Shown: positions 8,608 through 18,320 of the stretch, piece after piece
Layout of the letters: every line of letters begins with the position of its first letter
Position numbering within the stretch: the first letter of the stretch is position 1
DNA from: Robiginitomaculum sp.
GTDB lineage: Bacteria; Pseudomonadota; Alphaproteobacteria; Caulobacterales; Maricaulaceae
Assembly: GCA_030949705.1 (NCBI GenBank)
Contig: JAUZSF010000007.1
Coordinates: 1-52,772, forward strand
Reading direction: 5' to 3'
Length of the DNA stretch: 52,772 bases
The notes under the pieces: model-generated
What the model saw: the letters and a program-made list of their open reading frames with translations, nothing else
Database searches by the model: none
Told to the model about the DNA's origin: nothing
Translations under genes and position numbers: made by a program

Positions 8608-8747
8608 ATTATGTGCCGAACTTTAGATTCGGGTGACTAGGCCATGCAAAGAGAAAATGCCGCCAACATCCAGCCAGGACATTGAGATGGCATGGGGTGG
8701 GCAAATCCGCTAATAAGGACGGCATTGCTTGCCTAGGAATATAAACA

Positions 8748-10520
8748 TTGAGGCCACGTCTTTTCAGAATTGCTGCCAAATTGCGCCCCGAGCCATGGCA
8801 GCTAAAATATCTGTTTAAAATCAGCAGTTATAGCTGGCTGGTACATATTGTGGTGGTCCTGCTGGTATTTATCGCCATCAGGCCAAGAGGCGATTTTTTT
8901 CTGTACTGGCTGATTGCCATGCTTGTGGCTTCAATTTTTATGACCTGCGTTAGCCGTTATGGCGCCGCGCTGGATCTGCAAAGTCAATCACAAAAATTGT
9001 TAAATCTGGGCACCGTGCATACAAATCTGACCATTATTGTGGGAATACTCTGGGGGGCAGGTGCCATAGCGACGACCCGCTTATCCCTTGACAATACACA
9101 GTTTTTTCCCTGGCATTAGGGGGAACGGCCCTGGGCGCGGTTTCCTCCCAAAGTGCTGTATTGCGTTCCTGCTACAGCAGTATATGGACTTCTGTACCTC
9201 TACTGGCCTTCGCGTACTGGCGTTATTCCCCCGACCCGATCGGTCATGTGACGGCGGTAATGATGCTGTTATATGCACTTTTATTATCAATCATGGCCAG
9301 TCGTATGCATGGATTTTTAGTGGCCAATCACAAATTGGCCGAATATCTTGCCCACCAGCTACATACGCTGGAAGAGTCCACAAAACAGCTGGAAATTGCC
9401 CGCCAACACGCGGCCAGCTCCAACGAGGCCAAATCCCGGTTTTTGGCCCATGCCAGTCATGACCTTCGCCAACCACTGCACGCTATCGGTCTGTTGAACA
9501 GCAATTTACAACACGAGAAAATGAATCGTTTTGCCAGAGAAACCGTAAAGAAAATCGATCAGTCCGTCGCCAATATGTCGGCGCTTTTTCGATCTCTACT
9601 GGATTATTCGGCTTTGGATCTGGGGCACGTACAGCCGCAAATTGATCATTTCAACCTTGAAAACCTTCTCCAAGGTGTGGCCAACAGAAACCTGGAAACC
9701 GCCCAACAGGCTAAATGCCAAATACAGATACAAACCTCGTCCGGTTGGGTGGAGACGGACCACACCTTGCTGACGAATATTGTGCAGAATTTGGTTTCCA
9801 ATGCCATTAAATATGCCCCCGGCAAACCGATCACCATTGGCTCATTAGTGCAGGGGCAGACCATCACGATTTTTGTTGAGGATCAGGGCAAAGGAATTGC
9901 AAAAGAAAAGATCCATGACGTTTTTAAAGAATTCTACCGCGAACACAAACCGGGCACCCAAAAGATCGAGGGCCTGGGCCTGGGCCTTGCCCTGGTCAAG
10001 AGTTATTCGCAAATCCTGAGCCTGACCTGCACCATGACTTCGGAGCGCGATAGAGGAACCAAGGTTGAAATTTCAGGCATCAAGACCGCACCTGAACAAA
10101 CCCACAGCGCCCGAAAACCCGTCTCCAGCCATTTGCGGTTATCGGGTTTGAAAGTGCATGTGGTTGATAACAATATTGATATTCTCAGCGCCACAGTAAA
10201 ACTGTTGAATTCATGGGGGTGTATTGCCACCTCTTCAAAAAACATCCCGGACGCAAAACTGGGTATTGATTTACTGATCACTGACTTTGATCTGGATGAT
10301 CAGCACACGGGCGTTCATTGTATCAAGCGCATGCGTAAAATCGAAGGCCGACGGATACCGGCGCTGGTGATTACTGGCGTGCAAAACCTGGATCGGAGAG
10401 AACTCAATATCGAAGCCCCGTTTGGTATGATCGAAAAAACCTGCTTCGGCGCAACAAATGCGTTCTCTGATTTTGTCGTTATTGACCAAAGAAAAGGCAC
10501 TTTTGGCCACCTCTTCATAA
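8748..10520 (+). CDS. Hybrid sensor histidine kinase (two homopolymer frameshifts)
   Basis: Membrane histidine kinase with a C-terminal receiver-like domain, about 590 residues once two breaks are repaired. The start is TTG at 8748 behind AGGAA. About six membrane segments fill the first ~200 residues; then a coiled linker, the H box HASHDLRQPLHAIGL (His near residue 238), the N box NLVSNAIKYAP, G boxes EDQGKGIA and GLGLGLALV, and a receiver-like end (LITDFDLD, then GMIEKPAS after correction). Frame 1 stops at 9119 but resumes if the T-run at 9102-9107 gains one base. The second break is at the A-run 10434-10439, where one A fewer gives a normal receiver ending and a stop at 10518. The gene is convergent with a LuxR-type regulator ten bases away, probably its partner. 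Decay is possible, but sequencing error is likelier. Confidence 0.8.
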
Positions 10521-10530
10521 CCTTGTTTTT

Positions 10531-11154
10531 TTACAAGCCCGCCTCGCGGCCAACCGCCGCCGCCGCGGACCGTGTCAGCAAGTGCAAGGTTTTGAGCATA
10601 GCCGAAACATGGGTGCGCACCGTAAAGGGAGAGATATCCAGATCCCGGGCAATCTCTTTATTGGTCTTGCCCGCAACCACCAATTTAAGGACTTCACGTT
10701 GCCGGGAAGATAGTTTGGCAATGGCGGATTGGGAACCATTGCTGGTAAGCTTGGTAGCATCCTGTGGCCCCATAATGATAATTTCCCCGGCCAAGACTCT
10801 GGCCACGGCTTCACCGATCTTAACTGGTTCGATTGCTTTGCTGATAAAGCCATCAATGTTGAGCAATAACATATCATTGATGGTGCGCGTATCGTCCTGC
10901 ATGGAAATGATAACGATGGCCGCGGTTGGATAGGCCAAACGCAATTGATCAATCGAGCACGTCGGCAAAAACCCCGGAAAATTCAAATCCAGCATAAAGA
11001 GATCGGGAGCATTTTTCTCTGCCAGGGTTAAGACTGAATCAAAGTGGTCCGTTTCAATGATTTCGGCATCAGGGATGGCCCGAATAAGCAATCGACTTAA
11101 TCCCTCGCGAAAAACGGGATGGTCATCCGCAACGATAATTCGGTGTGAAACCAT
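10531..11154 (-). CDS. NarL/FixJ-type two-component response regulator
   Basis: 207 residues with a receiver domain (acidic pair ADDHP at 9-11, phosphorylated Asp56 in MLDLNFPG, the conserved Lys of the SKAIEPVK segment) and a C-terminal LuxR helix-turn-helix ([25 protein letters not shown], then [13 protein letters not shown]). Such regulators bind DNA after phosphorylation by a partner kinase. The obvious candidate is the convergent histidine kinase whose stop is ten bases away. The start is the first ATG, and it lies inside a 23-base stretch whose two halves recur inverted ~110 bases upstream, a possible autoregulatory site. Target genes cannot be told from the window. Confidence 0.9.
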   Translation of the reverse strand: MVSHRIIVADDHPVFREGLSRLLIRAIPDAEIIETDHFDSVLTLAEKNAPDLFMLDLNFPGFLPTCSIDQLRLAYPTAAIVIISMQDDTRTINDMLLLNIDGFISKAIEPVKIGEAVARVLAGEIIIMGPQDATKLTSNGSQSAIAKLSSRQREVLKLVVAGKTNKEIARDLDISPFTVRTHVSAMLKTLHLLTRSAAAAVGREAGL

Positions 11155-11277
11155 GGTTCAGACCCAGCTTAATATTCAAAACCTATTTTGCACATCGCCC
11201 CTGACGGCATGTACAAGATACTGCCAACAAAATGTATACCGCCATCTATCTATTTTTTCACACGTAGGGTCTGAACC
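11143..11277. promoter_or_regulatory. Paired inverted motifs at the regulator's promoter
   Basis: GTGTGAAA (11143-11150) and GGTTCAGACCC (11155-11165) both recur in inverted orientation as TTTCACAC (11256-11263) and GGGTCTGAACC (11267-11277). The second pair is a perfect 11-bp match. The order of the two motifs is swapped, so they do not form one simple hairpin. They bracket the likely promoter of the response regulator and overlap its start codon, as an operator pair would. Function is inferred. Confidence 0.35.
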
Positions 11278-11487
11278 CAAACAGATCCCCCTTCTGCAGG
11301 CAAACCTGTCCTTCGTCGACTTTGCTGGCATCTAGACATTTCCTGTCAAACAGAATTGCGTATCGCAACGAAGTCCAGCCCCTAAATCAATACTACAAAT
11401 GTAGCATTAAAGGTACCGACGGGCCAGCACAGGCTCGGCTTTTAAACTTTATAACATAAATGCTGATTATGACGGCTATAGCCAAGC
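11278..11487. other. Intergenic region without a recognisable gene
   Basis: With the motif pair to its left this makes a gap of 333 bases between the response regulator start and the stop of the 3-hydroxyisobutyrate dehydrogenase gene. I find no open frame with a ribosome site, no tRNA-like fold and no strong hairpin followed by T. It probably holds the regulator promoter and the trailer of the valine operon. Confidence 0.5.
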
Positions 11488-12396
11488 TCAGGCCTTATTT
11501 ATTTCCCCACTGAGCATCTGGATAATACCGGAAAAGTCCGTACCGCCGCCGCCAAGGCTGTCAAACAGAGCATATAGTGCCTGGGCCTCGGCCCCTAACG
11601 GCGTAGAAACCCCGGCGTTTTGGGCCGCCTCCTGGGCCAGACGCAAATCTTTCAGCATCATCGCCGCGGCAAAGCCAGGCTTATAGCCGTTATTGGCCGG
11701 AGATGCAGGTACCGGCCCCGGTTCCGGACAATAAGATGTCATCGACCAGTTCTGCCCGGAGGCATTAGAGGAAATGTCAAAAAAGCGCTGGGGATCCAGC
11801 CCCAGCTTTTTGGCCAGCACAAACGCCTCGGCAGTGCCGATCATGGTAATGCCAAGCAGCATGTTATTGCAGATTTTGGCCGCCTGACCGGCACCATTGC
11901 CGCCTGCATGCAGTACCGCCTTGGCCATGGGATCCAGCACGGCCTGGGCCTTGTTAAAGGCGGCATCGCTGCCACCAACCATAAAGGCCAATGTACCGGC
12001 GCTGGCGGCGGCCACACCGCCTGATACAGGGCTATCAACCATGTCAAAGCTGTGTGCCTGTGCCTCTGTTGCTACATCGCGCGCGCTTTGCACATCGATG
12101 GTGGAACAGTCGCAAAATAGAGCCCCGGCCCTGGCGCTGGCAAAAATACCGTCCGCACCGCCATAAACCGCACGCACATGCTTGCCCGCGGGCAACATGG
12201 TGATCACCGCATCCTTGCCGCTGACGGCTTCGGCAACGCTCTGGGCCGCCTCACAGCCATTTTCTTTGGCCTGGGCCAAGGCCGATTCTGACAAATCATA
12301 GGCAGTAACGGCAAAGCCGCCTTTGACCATATTGGCGGCCATGGGGCCACCCATATTGCCAAGACCGATAAAGGCAATGGTTTTAATCGTGCTCAT
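11488..12396 (-). CDS. mmsB: 3-hydroxyisobutyrate dehydrogenase
   Basis: Oxidises 3-hydroxyisobutyrate to methylmalonate semialdehyde with NAD in valine degradation. The 302-residue length is typical. Visible features are the dinucleotide fold IGLGNMGGPMAANM (10-23), the substrate-binding signature DSPVSGGVAAASAGTL (121-136) and the catalytic lysine Lys174 in GNGAGQAAKICNNM. The start codon lies one base past the stop of the 3-hydroxyisobutyryl-CoA hydrolase gene, so the two are translationally coupled, and the acyl-CoA dehydrogenase upstream completes a valine module. Related beta-hydroxyacid dehydrogenases such as tartronate semialdehyde reductase have the same fold; the neighbours decide the name. 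Confidence 0.93.
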   Translation of the reverse strand: MSTIKTIAFIGLGNMGGPMAANMVKGGFAVTAYDLSESALAQAKENGCEAAQSVAEAVSGKDAVITMLPAGKHVRAVYGGADGIFASARAGALFCDCSTIDVQSARDVATEAQAHSFDMVDSPVSGGVAAASAGTLAFMVGGSDAAFNKAQAVLDPMAKAVLHAGGNGAGQAAKICNNMLLGITMIGTAEAFVLAKKLGLDPQRFFDISSNASGQNWSMTSYCPEPGPVPASPANNGYKPGFAAAMMLKDLRLAQEAAQNAGVSTPLGAEAQALYALFDSLGGGGTDFSGIIQMLSGEINKA

Positions 12397-12397
12397 G

Positions 12398-13462
12398 TCA
12401 ACGTTCCTCCAGAAAGGTCAAACTTTCATCCTTGCCAAGCGGTACAAAATAACCAGCAACCATATCATCATGGACCGCAGACAGGCTGTCCGGTTGCCAG
12501 TGCGGGGTATTGTCCCGGTCCACCAGCAACGCCCGCACCCCTTCGGTAAAGTCATGCCCGGCAACAAATTTCAGGCTAAGGCCCAGTTCCATGCGCATAC
12601 AGGCACGAAAATCCAGGTTTTGCCCCTCGCGCATCTGACGCAAGGTGACTTTCAGCGCCGTTGGGGATTTTGATTGAAGAATTTTGATCTGTTTGCTCGC
12701 CCAATCGCTGCCATCCCGGGCAAGGCGGTCCAGAATGCCCTCGACGGTATCAGCACCAAAGGCTGCCTCTATTTGTGCCTTGTGCTCCACCACCGTGCCC
12801 GGCCCCGGCACCCCGGTCAGGCTGTCAACAATGGCCACCACATCTTCACAAATGATCGTATCTTCCACCAGACGAGCCAGTATTTCCCGGTGCTGGTCCG
12901 AAGGGGCATAGTCTGTAGCAATGCCCAGGGCAAAAGTATCGGCCGCTTTTAACCGCGCGCCGGTCAGCGCCAACCACGTGCCGACCTTCCCCTCCAGACG
13001 CGGTAAAAAATAACTGCCCCCCACATCGGGATAGAACCCAATGCCGGTTTCGGGCATGGCAAAAAGCGTTCGGTCCCCGCAAATGCGCCGCGTGCCATGC
13101 ACCGAAATGCCAACCCCGCCGCCCATAACAATGCCATCAATCATCGCCACATACGGCTTGGGATATTCCTTGATCAGGGTGTTCAGGCGATATTCTTCGG
13201 CGTAAAACTCACGCGGCGTGGAGGTGTCATCTTTGCGCGCGCCGGTTAGCGCCAATATGTCGCCGCCAGCGCAAAAGGCCTTCTCGCCCACCGCATCCAC
13301 CACGACACCAACGATGGCCTCATCCTCGCGCCAGCTGAGCAGCGCCTTGGTCATGATGCGGATCATGGAAAGGTCCAGCGCGTTTAACGCCTTGGGCCGG
13401 TTCAGGGTCAGACGGCCAAGGCGGCCTTCGACGGTGACGATTACGGGGGCGGTATCGGTCAT
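12398..13462 (-). CDS. 3-hydroxyisobutyryl-CoA hydrolase (crotonase fold)
   Basis: Releases 3-hydroxyisobutyrate from its CoA ester, the valine-pathway step before the dehydrogenase that follows. I start at the ATG at 13462 (MTDTAPVIVTVEG) behind GAGAGAAGC; an upstream start would add seven unconvincing residues. At 354 residues it is longer than plain enoyl-CoA hydratases (~260) and of normal length for HIBCH. The crotonase oxyanion-hole segment is KAFCAGGDI and the HIBCH-type block is GGGVGISVHGTRRICG followed by PETGIGFYPDVGGSYFLPRL, with the acidic residues expected in the active site. Annotation as enoyl-CoA hydratase/isomerase is common for this subfamily, but length and context favour the hydrolase. 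Confidence 0.9.
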   Translation of the reverse strand: MTDTAPVIVTVEGRLGRLTLNRPKALNALDLSMIRIMTKALLSWREDEAIVGVVVDAVGEKAFCAGGDILALTGARKDDTSTPREFYAEEYRLNTLIKEYPKPYVAMIDGIVMGGGVGISVHGTRRICGDRTLFAMPETGIGFYPDVGGSYFLPRLEGKVGTWLALTGARLKAADTFALGIATDYAPSDQHREILARLVEDTIICEDVVAIVDSLTGVPGPGTVVEHKAQIEAAFGADTVEGILDRLARDGSDWASKQIKILQSKSPTALKVTLRQMREGQNLDFRACMRMELGLSLKFVAGHDFTEGVRALLVDRDNTPHWQPDSLSAVHDDMVAGYFVPLGKDESLTFLEER

Positions 13463-13484
13463 GCTTCTCTCAGTCCTACTCAAT

Positions 13485-13553
13485 CGTCATTCCGGCAAAA
13501 GCCGGAATCCAGTGGTGACTCTATTCTGGGTACCAATTTTCATCGGTATGACG
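13485..13553. repeat. REP/MITE-like palindromic element
   Basis: A 69-bp unit with inverted ends: CGTCATTCCGG on the left and, read inward from the right, CGTCATACCGATG. A tight inner hairpin CCGGCAAAAGCCGG follows the left end. It lies in the spacer between the acyl-CoA dehydrogenase and HIBCH genes. A related unit occurs at 19856-19939. Such CGTCATTCCGG repeats are common between alphaproteobacterial genes; here it may also modulate the operon transcript. Confidence 0.7.
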
Positions 13554-13572
13554 TGTAAAATGATACACCACT

Positions 13573-14709
13573 TCATCCCATTTCCTGGCGCGCAATGATT
13601 ACGCGCATGATTTCATTGGTGCCTTCTAATATCTGGTGCACACGCAAATCGCGCACAATGCGTTCCAGCGGATAATCCTTCAAATAGCCATAACCACCAT
13701 GCAATTGCAGGGCATCATTGGCCACCTTAAAGCCCACATCGGTGGCAAAACGCTTGGCCATGGCGGCATATTTACTCTTTTGCGGATGGCCCTCATCAAT
13801 CGCCGCCGCGCCGCGATAAAGCATCATCCGCGCCGCCTGTAATTCGGTCGCCATGTCGGCGATTTTGAACTGGCTGGCCTGAAACGCGCCAATGGGTTTG
13901 CCAAACTGGGTGCGGGTACTGACATAGTCTTTGGCCAGGTTCAACGCCTCGGTGGCCCCGCCCAGCGAGCACGAGCCGATATTGATGCGCCCACCGTCCA
14001 GCCCGGACATGGCAATTTTAAAGCCCATGCCTTCGTCCGCCAGGCGATTGGCCGCCGGCACCTTGCAATCCTCAAAGATCACTGCCGCCGTGGGCTGGGC
14101 GTTCCACCCCATTTTACGCTCGTTCGCGCCAAAGCTGAGGCCCGGCGTACCCTTTTCCACCACCAGAGTAGAAATGCCTCTAGGGCCATCCTCGCCAGTG
14201 CGTACCATCACCACATAAATATCCGACACCCCGGCGCCCGAGATAAATGCCTTGGACCCGTTCAATACATAATGATCACCATCACGCACGGCCTTGGTGC
14301 GCAGCGCCGCCGCGTCTGATCCAGACCCCGGTTCCGTCAGGCAATAGCTGGCAATCAGATCCATGCTCATCAGGCCCGGTAGCCATTTAGCCCGCTGGTC
14401 CGCATTGCCATAAGTGTCGATCATCCACGAGGCCATATTGTGGATAGACAGATAGGCCGCCGTGGCCACACAGCCCATGGAAAGCTGCTCAAAAATCAGC
14501 GCCGCATCCAGACGGCTGAGCGCCGATCCGCCATGCTCCTCGCCCACATAAATCCCGGCAAAGCCCAGGGCCGCGGCCTCACGCATAACGTCGACCGGGA
14601 AATGCTTTTCCTCGTCCCATTTGGCTGCATTCGGGCGCAGCTTGTCGGCGGCAAAACCCGCCGCCATATCCGCGATCAGGGTCTGTTCTTCGCTGAGGGT
14701 GAAGTCCAT
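13573..14709 (-). CDS. Acyl-CoA dehydrogenase, probably isobutyryl-CoA dehydrogenase
   Basis: FAD enzyme that oxidises a short acyl-CoA and passes electrons to ETF. I choose the ATG at 14709 (MDFTLSEEQ) behind GAGGAAAGG; the open frame continues 75 codons upstream but overlaps the divergent hemB start. The 378-residue protein has the normal three-domain layout, with signatures CLTEPGSGSDAAAL, GSKAFISGAG, the C-terminal LQLHGGYGYLKDYPLERIVRD and the catalytic Glu in HQILEGTNEI. The next two genes process 3-hydroxyisobutyryl-CoA and 3-hydroxyisobutyrate, so isobutyryl-CoA is the likely substrate. The enoyl-CoA hydratase for the intervening step is not in this window. Confidence 0.88.
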   Translation of the reverse strand: MDFTLSEEQTLIADMAAGFAADKLRPNAAKWDEEKHFPVDVMREAAALGFAGIYVGEEHGGSALSRLDAALIFEQLSMGCVATAAYLSIHNMASWMIDTYGNADQRAKWLPGLMSMDLIASYCLTEPGSGSDAAALRTKAVRDGDHYVLNGSKAFISGAGVSDIYVVMVRTGEDGPRGISTLVVEKGTPGLSFGANERKMGWNAQPTAAVIFEDCKVPAANRLADEGMGFKIAMSGLDGGRINIGSCSLGGATEALNLAKDYVSTRTQFGKPIGAFQASQFKIADMATELQAARMMLYRGAAAIDEGHPQKSKYAAMAKRFATDVGFKVANDALQLHGGYGYLKDYPLERIVRDLRVHQILEGTNEIMRVIIARQEMG

Positions 14710-14790
14710 AGTGCTCGCCTTTCCTCTTTCTTTCCTCTTTAAGGGAATTTTATACCGTGATAGGCAACAGCTAACCTCGCGTCCAGATGA

Positions 14791-15786
<996 letters not shown>

Positions 15787-15845
15787 AAGGCGAGCTTATA
15801 TCCCCTTCTTTGTTTTGAAAAAGAAGGCTGGGGTGGTAAGGCGTA

Positions 15846-16550
15846 TTATGCCTCCATTTCATCAAGCACGGTTATAATCACTTCTCGCTTTTGTGGATCA
15901 GGTTCATCCGCAATGCATGAGTGAATTTTTTGTGCAATAACCTTGCCAAAACGAGATGCCTTAACCACTGAGGCGTTCAAATAAACTGTCATGAAAGTCA
16001 CAGGACAAGATACAATATCGTCCCGCTCGCCCGCCATGGCCTGATAGTGTTCATTCAATGCCGCCAGCAGGTGCTTATCATCCATTTTCGGGCGCAGTAA
16101 AATTGCCGAATTTGTTAAAATTACAGGCATCTCGCTGCTGGAAAAACGGCATATTGCATGTTTTGACGCCTTATAGACCGCCCCCTCATAATGTGGGGGC
16201 TCTTTGCCACCCTTAGGGTTGGCCTGTTGAAAATATTGGTACTCGTTCAGCAGCGACGTTGTAATCAATACGCCACACACATCCTGCATAGCCTCAAATT
16301 TTGTGCGCAGGCGCTGCGCCCTTAAACTGACCTTATCCATAAATAAAAAGAACGTATCCAGACCTGCTTTTTTTGCTGCCTCCAATTCCTCTTTATCGGT
16401 CAGGTTAGCATATGCTTTCATCAAAACCTGACAGGAAGAACCCTCATCAAAGGTTCTTAAAAATGGTGAAAAACACGATTGTGCCTGCTCCTTTGCAGAA
16501 AAGCACCCGTAAAGGACAAGGCCCAGAATCATGATGATGAAATAACGCAC
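15846..16550 (-). CDS. Putative lipoprotein of unknown function
   Basis: 234 residues beginning with a short lipoprotein-type signal (MRYFIIMILGLVLYGC; Cys16 would be lipidated, though Tyr before Gly is unusual in a lipobox). The body is mixed alpha/beta with several cysteines (QSCFSPF, SSCQVL, DVCGVL, AICRFS, VSCPV, HSCIAD), suggesting disulfides outside the cytoplasm. I recognise no family. It begins three bases after the stop of a small membrane-protein gene, and the pair follows lpd closely, so both may be transcribed with the pyruvate dehydrogenase genes. Lower GC and plainer codon use than lpd hint at a later arrival. Confidence 0.6.
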   Translation of the reverse strand: MRYFIIMILGLVLYGCFSAKEQAQSCFSPFLRTFDEGSSCQVLMKAYANLTDKEELEAAKKAGLDTFFLFMDKVSLRAQRLRTKFEAMQDVCGVLITTSLLNEYQYFQQANPKGGKEPPHYEGAVYKASKHAICRFSSSEMPVILTNSAILLRPKMDDKHLLAALNEHYQAMAGERDDIVSCPVTFMTVYLNASVVKASRFGKVIAQKIHSCIADEPDPQKREVIITVLDEMEA

Positions 16551-16553
16551 GCC

Positions 16554-16892
16554 CTAGTTCAACCTGCCCAGCGGCAAGAGCCATCTGAAGACTCTGAGCA
16601 GTCCTGCGGCAAGCCCTGCACCAAATACTGAAAACATCGTCCCCATTAGCAAGACCAAAGGCACGCCTTGCAAAGCATGCATCGTATCCTGCGCAGGCTC
16701 ACCATTTATTTTTACAGCCTGCGGCGAGACGAAGGATAATAAAACCCAAAATCCCGCGAACAAAGCCCAGAGCAATATTCCGGAAGCAAATATAATCTTG
16801 AAAATGCCACCAAAATTAAGGTCTGTAAGCTTTATATCTATTTTTTCTTCTGACATCCTCCATGAATATTCAAAACCATGGCCCTTGTCCAT
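16554..16892 (-). CDS. Small two-span membrane protein
   Basis: 112 residues with two hydrophobic segments (IFKIIFASGILLWALFAGFWVL-type stretch near 30-52 and LVLLMGTMFSVFGAGLAAGLL near 78-99) separated by a ~20-residue loop. The start at 16892 has AGGGG nine bases upstream, overlapping the lpd stop. An inner ATG at 16856 has GGAGG directly touching it, too close for normal use, so I prefer the longer form. Family unknown. It is probably cotranscribed with lpd (11 bases apart) and with the lipoprotein gene after it. Confidence 0.6.
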   Translation of the reverse strand: MDKGHGFEYSWRMSEEKIDIKLTDLNFGGIFKIIFASGILLWALFAGFWVLLSFVSPQAVKINGEPAQDTMHALQGVPLVLLMGTMFSVFGAGLAAGLLRVFRWLLPLGRLN

Positions 16893-16903
16893 ACCGCTTA
16901 CCC

Positions 16904-18319
16904 CTAAACGTGGATCACCTTGCCATAGGCATCGAGCACGCTTTCGTGCATCATTTCAGAGAGCGTCGGGTGTGGGAAGACCGTTTCCATCAGTTCGGCT
17001 TCGGTGGTTTCCAGTGTGCGGGCAACGGTATAGCCCTGGATCAGTTCGGTGACTTCCGCGCCGATCATGTGCGCGCCCAGCAATTCGCCGGTTTTGGCGT
17101 CAAACACGGTTTTGATCAGGCCCTCGGCCTCGCCAAGCGCGATGGCCTTGCCATTGCCCATAAAGGGAAAGCGCCCCACCTTGACCTTATGACCGGCGGC
17201 CTTGGCGGCCGCTTCGGTAAGGCCCACCGAGGCCACTTGCGGCCGGCAATAGGTACAGCCCGGAATATTGCCATGGTCCAGCGGGTGCGGATGATTCCCG
17301 GCGATTTTTTCAACGCAGATCACCCCTTCATGGGACGCCTTGTGCGCCAGCCATGGCGGCGCGGTGAGATCGCCAATGGCATACAGCCCCGGCACATTTG
17401 TGCGCGAGAATTGATCCACCACTACATGAGTGCGGTCGGTTTTCACGCCGAGGGTCTCCAACCCTAGATTTTCTACATTGCCGACAATGCCAATGGCCAA
17501 AATTAGGCGTTCCGCCGCGATTTTCTGAACTTTGCCGTCTTTGGTTTTGATACTGGCGGTAATGGTAGTCTTGCCGGGGGTTACCTTTTCGACCTGTGCA
17601 GAGGTCAGAATTTTCATGCCCGCCTTTTCAAAGGCCTTTTGCGCATGGGTGCTGATCTCGGCATCTTCGACCGGCAACACCCGGTCCATCATCTCGACCA
17701 CGGTCACATCGGCCCCAAGGGCGTTATAAAACGACGCAAATTCAATGCCGATTGCGCCCGAGCCAATCACCAATAGTGATTTGGGCATCACGTCCGGGGT
17801 CATGGCCTCGCGTGCCGTCCAGATAAACTTGCCGTCCGGGGCGAGGCCCGCCGCCGGTATGGTGCGCGCCCGCGCCCCGGTGGCCAGAATGACGTGGGCG
17901 GCGCTATAGGCGCTGTCCTTGCCGGCCTTATCTTTGACGATCACTTTGGGGGCCTTGCCCCCCCGTTCCAGCCGTGCCGTACCATCAATCACCGTGACCT
18001 TGTGCTTTTTGAGCAAATATTTCACCCCGCCGGAAAGCTGTCCGGCGATCTGGCGCGAGCGTTTGACCACGGCATCAAGATCAAAATCGGGTTTGGAACA
18101 GCTAAGGCCATAGGATTTTGCATTTTCCATCAGCTCGAAAACTTCGGCAGAGCGGAGCAAGGCCTTGGTGGGGATACAGCCCCAGTTCAGACACACACCG
18201 CCCAAATGTTCGCGCTCGACAATGGCAGTTTTCAAGCCCAATTGCGCCGCGCGTATGGCCGCAACATAGCCCCCGGGACCGGCACCAATTACCATTAAAT
18301 CATATGCTTGCGATGCCAT
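16904..18319 (-). CDS. lpdA: Dihydrolipoyl dehydrogenase (E3)
   Basis: 471-residue FAD enzyme that reoxidises the dihydrolipoyl groups of the pyruvate (and usually 2-oxoglutarate) dehydrogenase complexes and reduces NAD. Visible parts: the FAD fold VIGAGPGGYVAAIRAAQLG (10-28), the redox disulfide GGVCLNWGCIPTK (40-52), the NAD fold VIGSGAIGIEF, the second FAD motif LYAIGDL and the C-terminal dimer motif HPTLSEMMHESVL with the catalytic His-Glu pair. It closes the main run of the pdh operon, one base after the thioesterase stop. Intact, and the only E3 in the window. Confidence 0.96.
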   Translation of the reverse strand: MASQAYDLMVIGAGPGGYVAAIRAAQLGLKTAIVEREHLGGVCLNWGCIPTKALLRSAEVFELMENAKSYGLSCSKPDFDLDAVVKRSRQIAGQLSGGVKYLLKKHKVTVIDGTARLERGGKAPKVIVKDKAGKDSAYSAAHVILATGARARTIPAAGLAPDGKFIWTAREAMTPDVMPKSLLVIGSGAIGIEFASFYNALGADVTVVEMMDRVLPVEDAEISTHAQKAFEKAGMKILTSAQVEKVTPGKTTITASIKTKDGKVQKIAAERLILAIGIVGNVENLGLETLGVKTDRTHVVVDQFSRTNVPGLYAIGDLTAPPWLAHKASHEGVICVEKIAGNHPHPLDHGNIPGCTYCRPQVASVGLTEAAAKAAGHKVKVGRFPFMGNGKAIALGEAEGLIKTVFDAKTGELLGAHMIGAEVTELIQGYTVARTLETTEAELMETVFPHPTLSEMMHESVLDAYGKVIHV

Positions 18320-18320
18320 T

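Noticed and set aside
1..8640. CRISPR array near the cas1 remnant
   Set aside because: No regularly spaced direct repeats are visible, and no cas2 or effector gene is in the window.
15804..15827. CCTTCTTT...AAAGAAGG hairpin after hemB as a terminator
   Set aside because: The stem is AT-rich and no T-run follows on either strand; kept only as a note in hemB.
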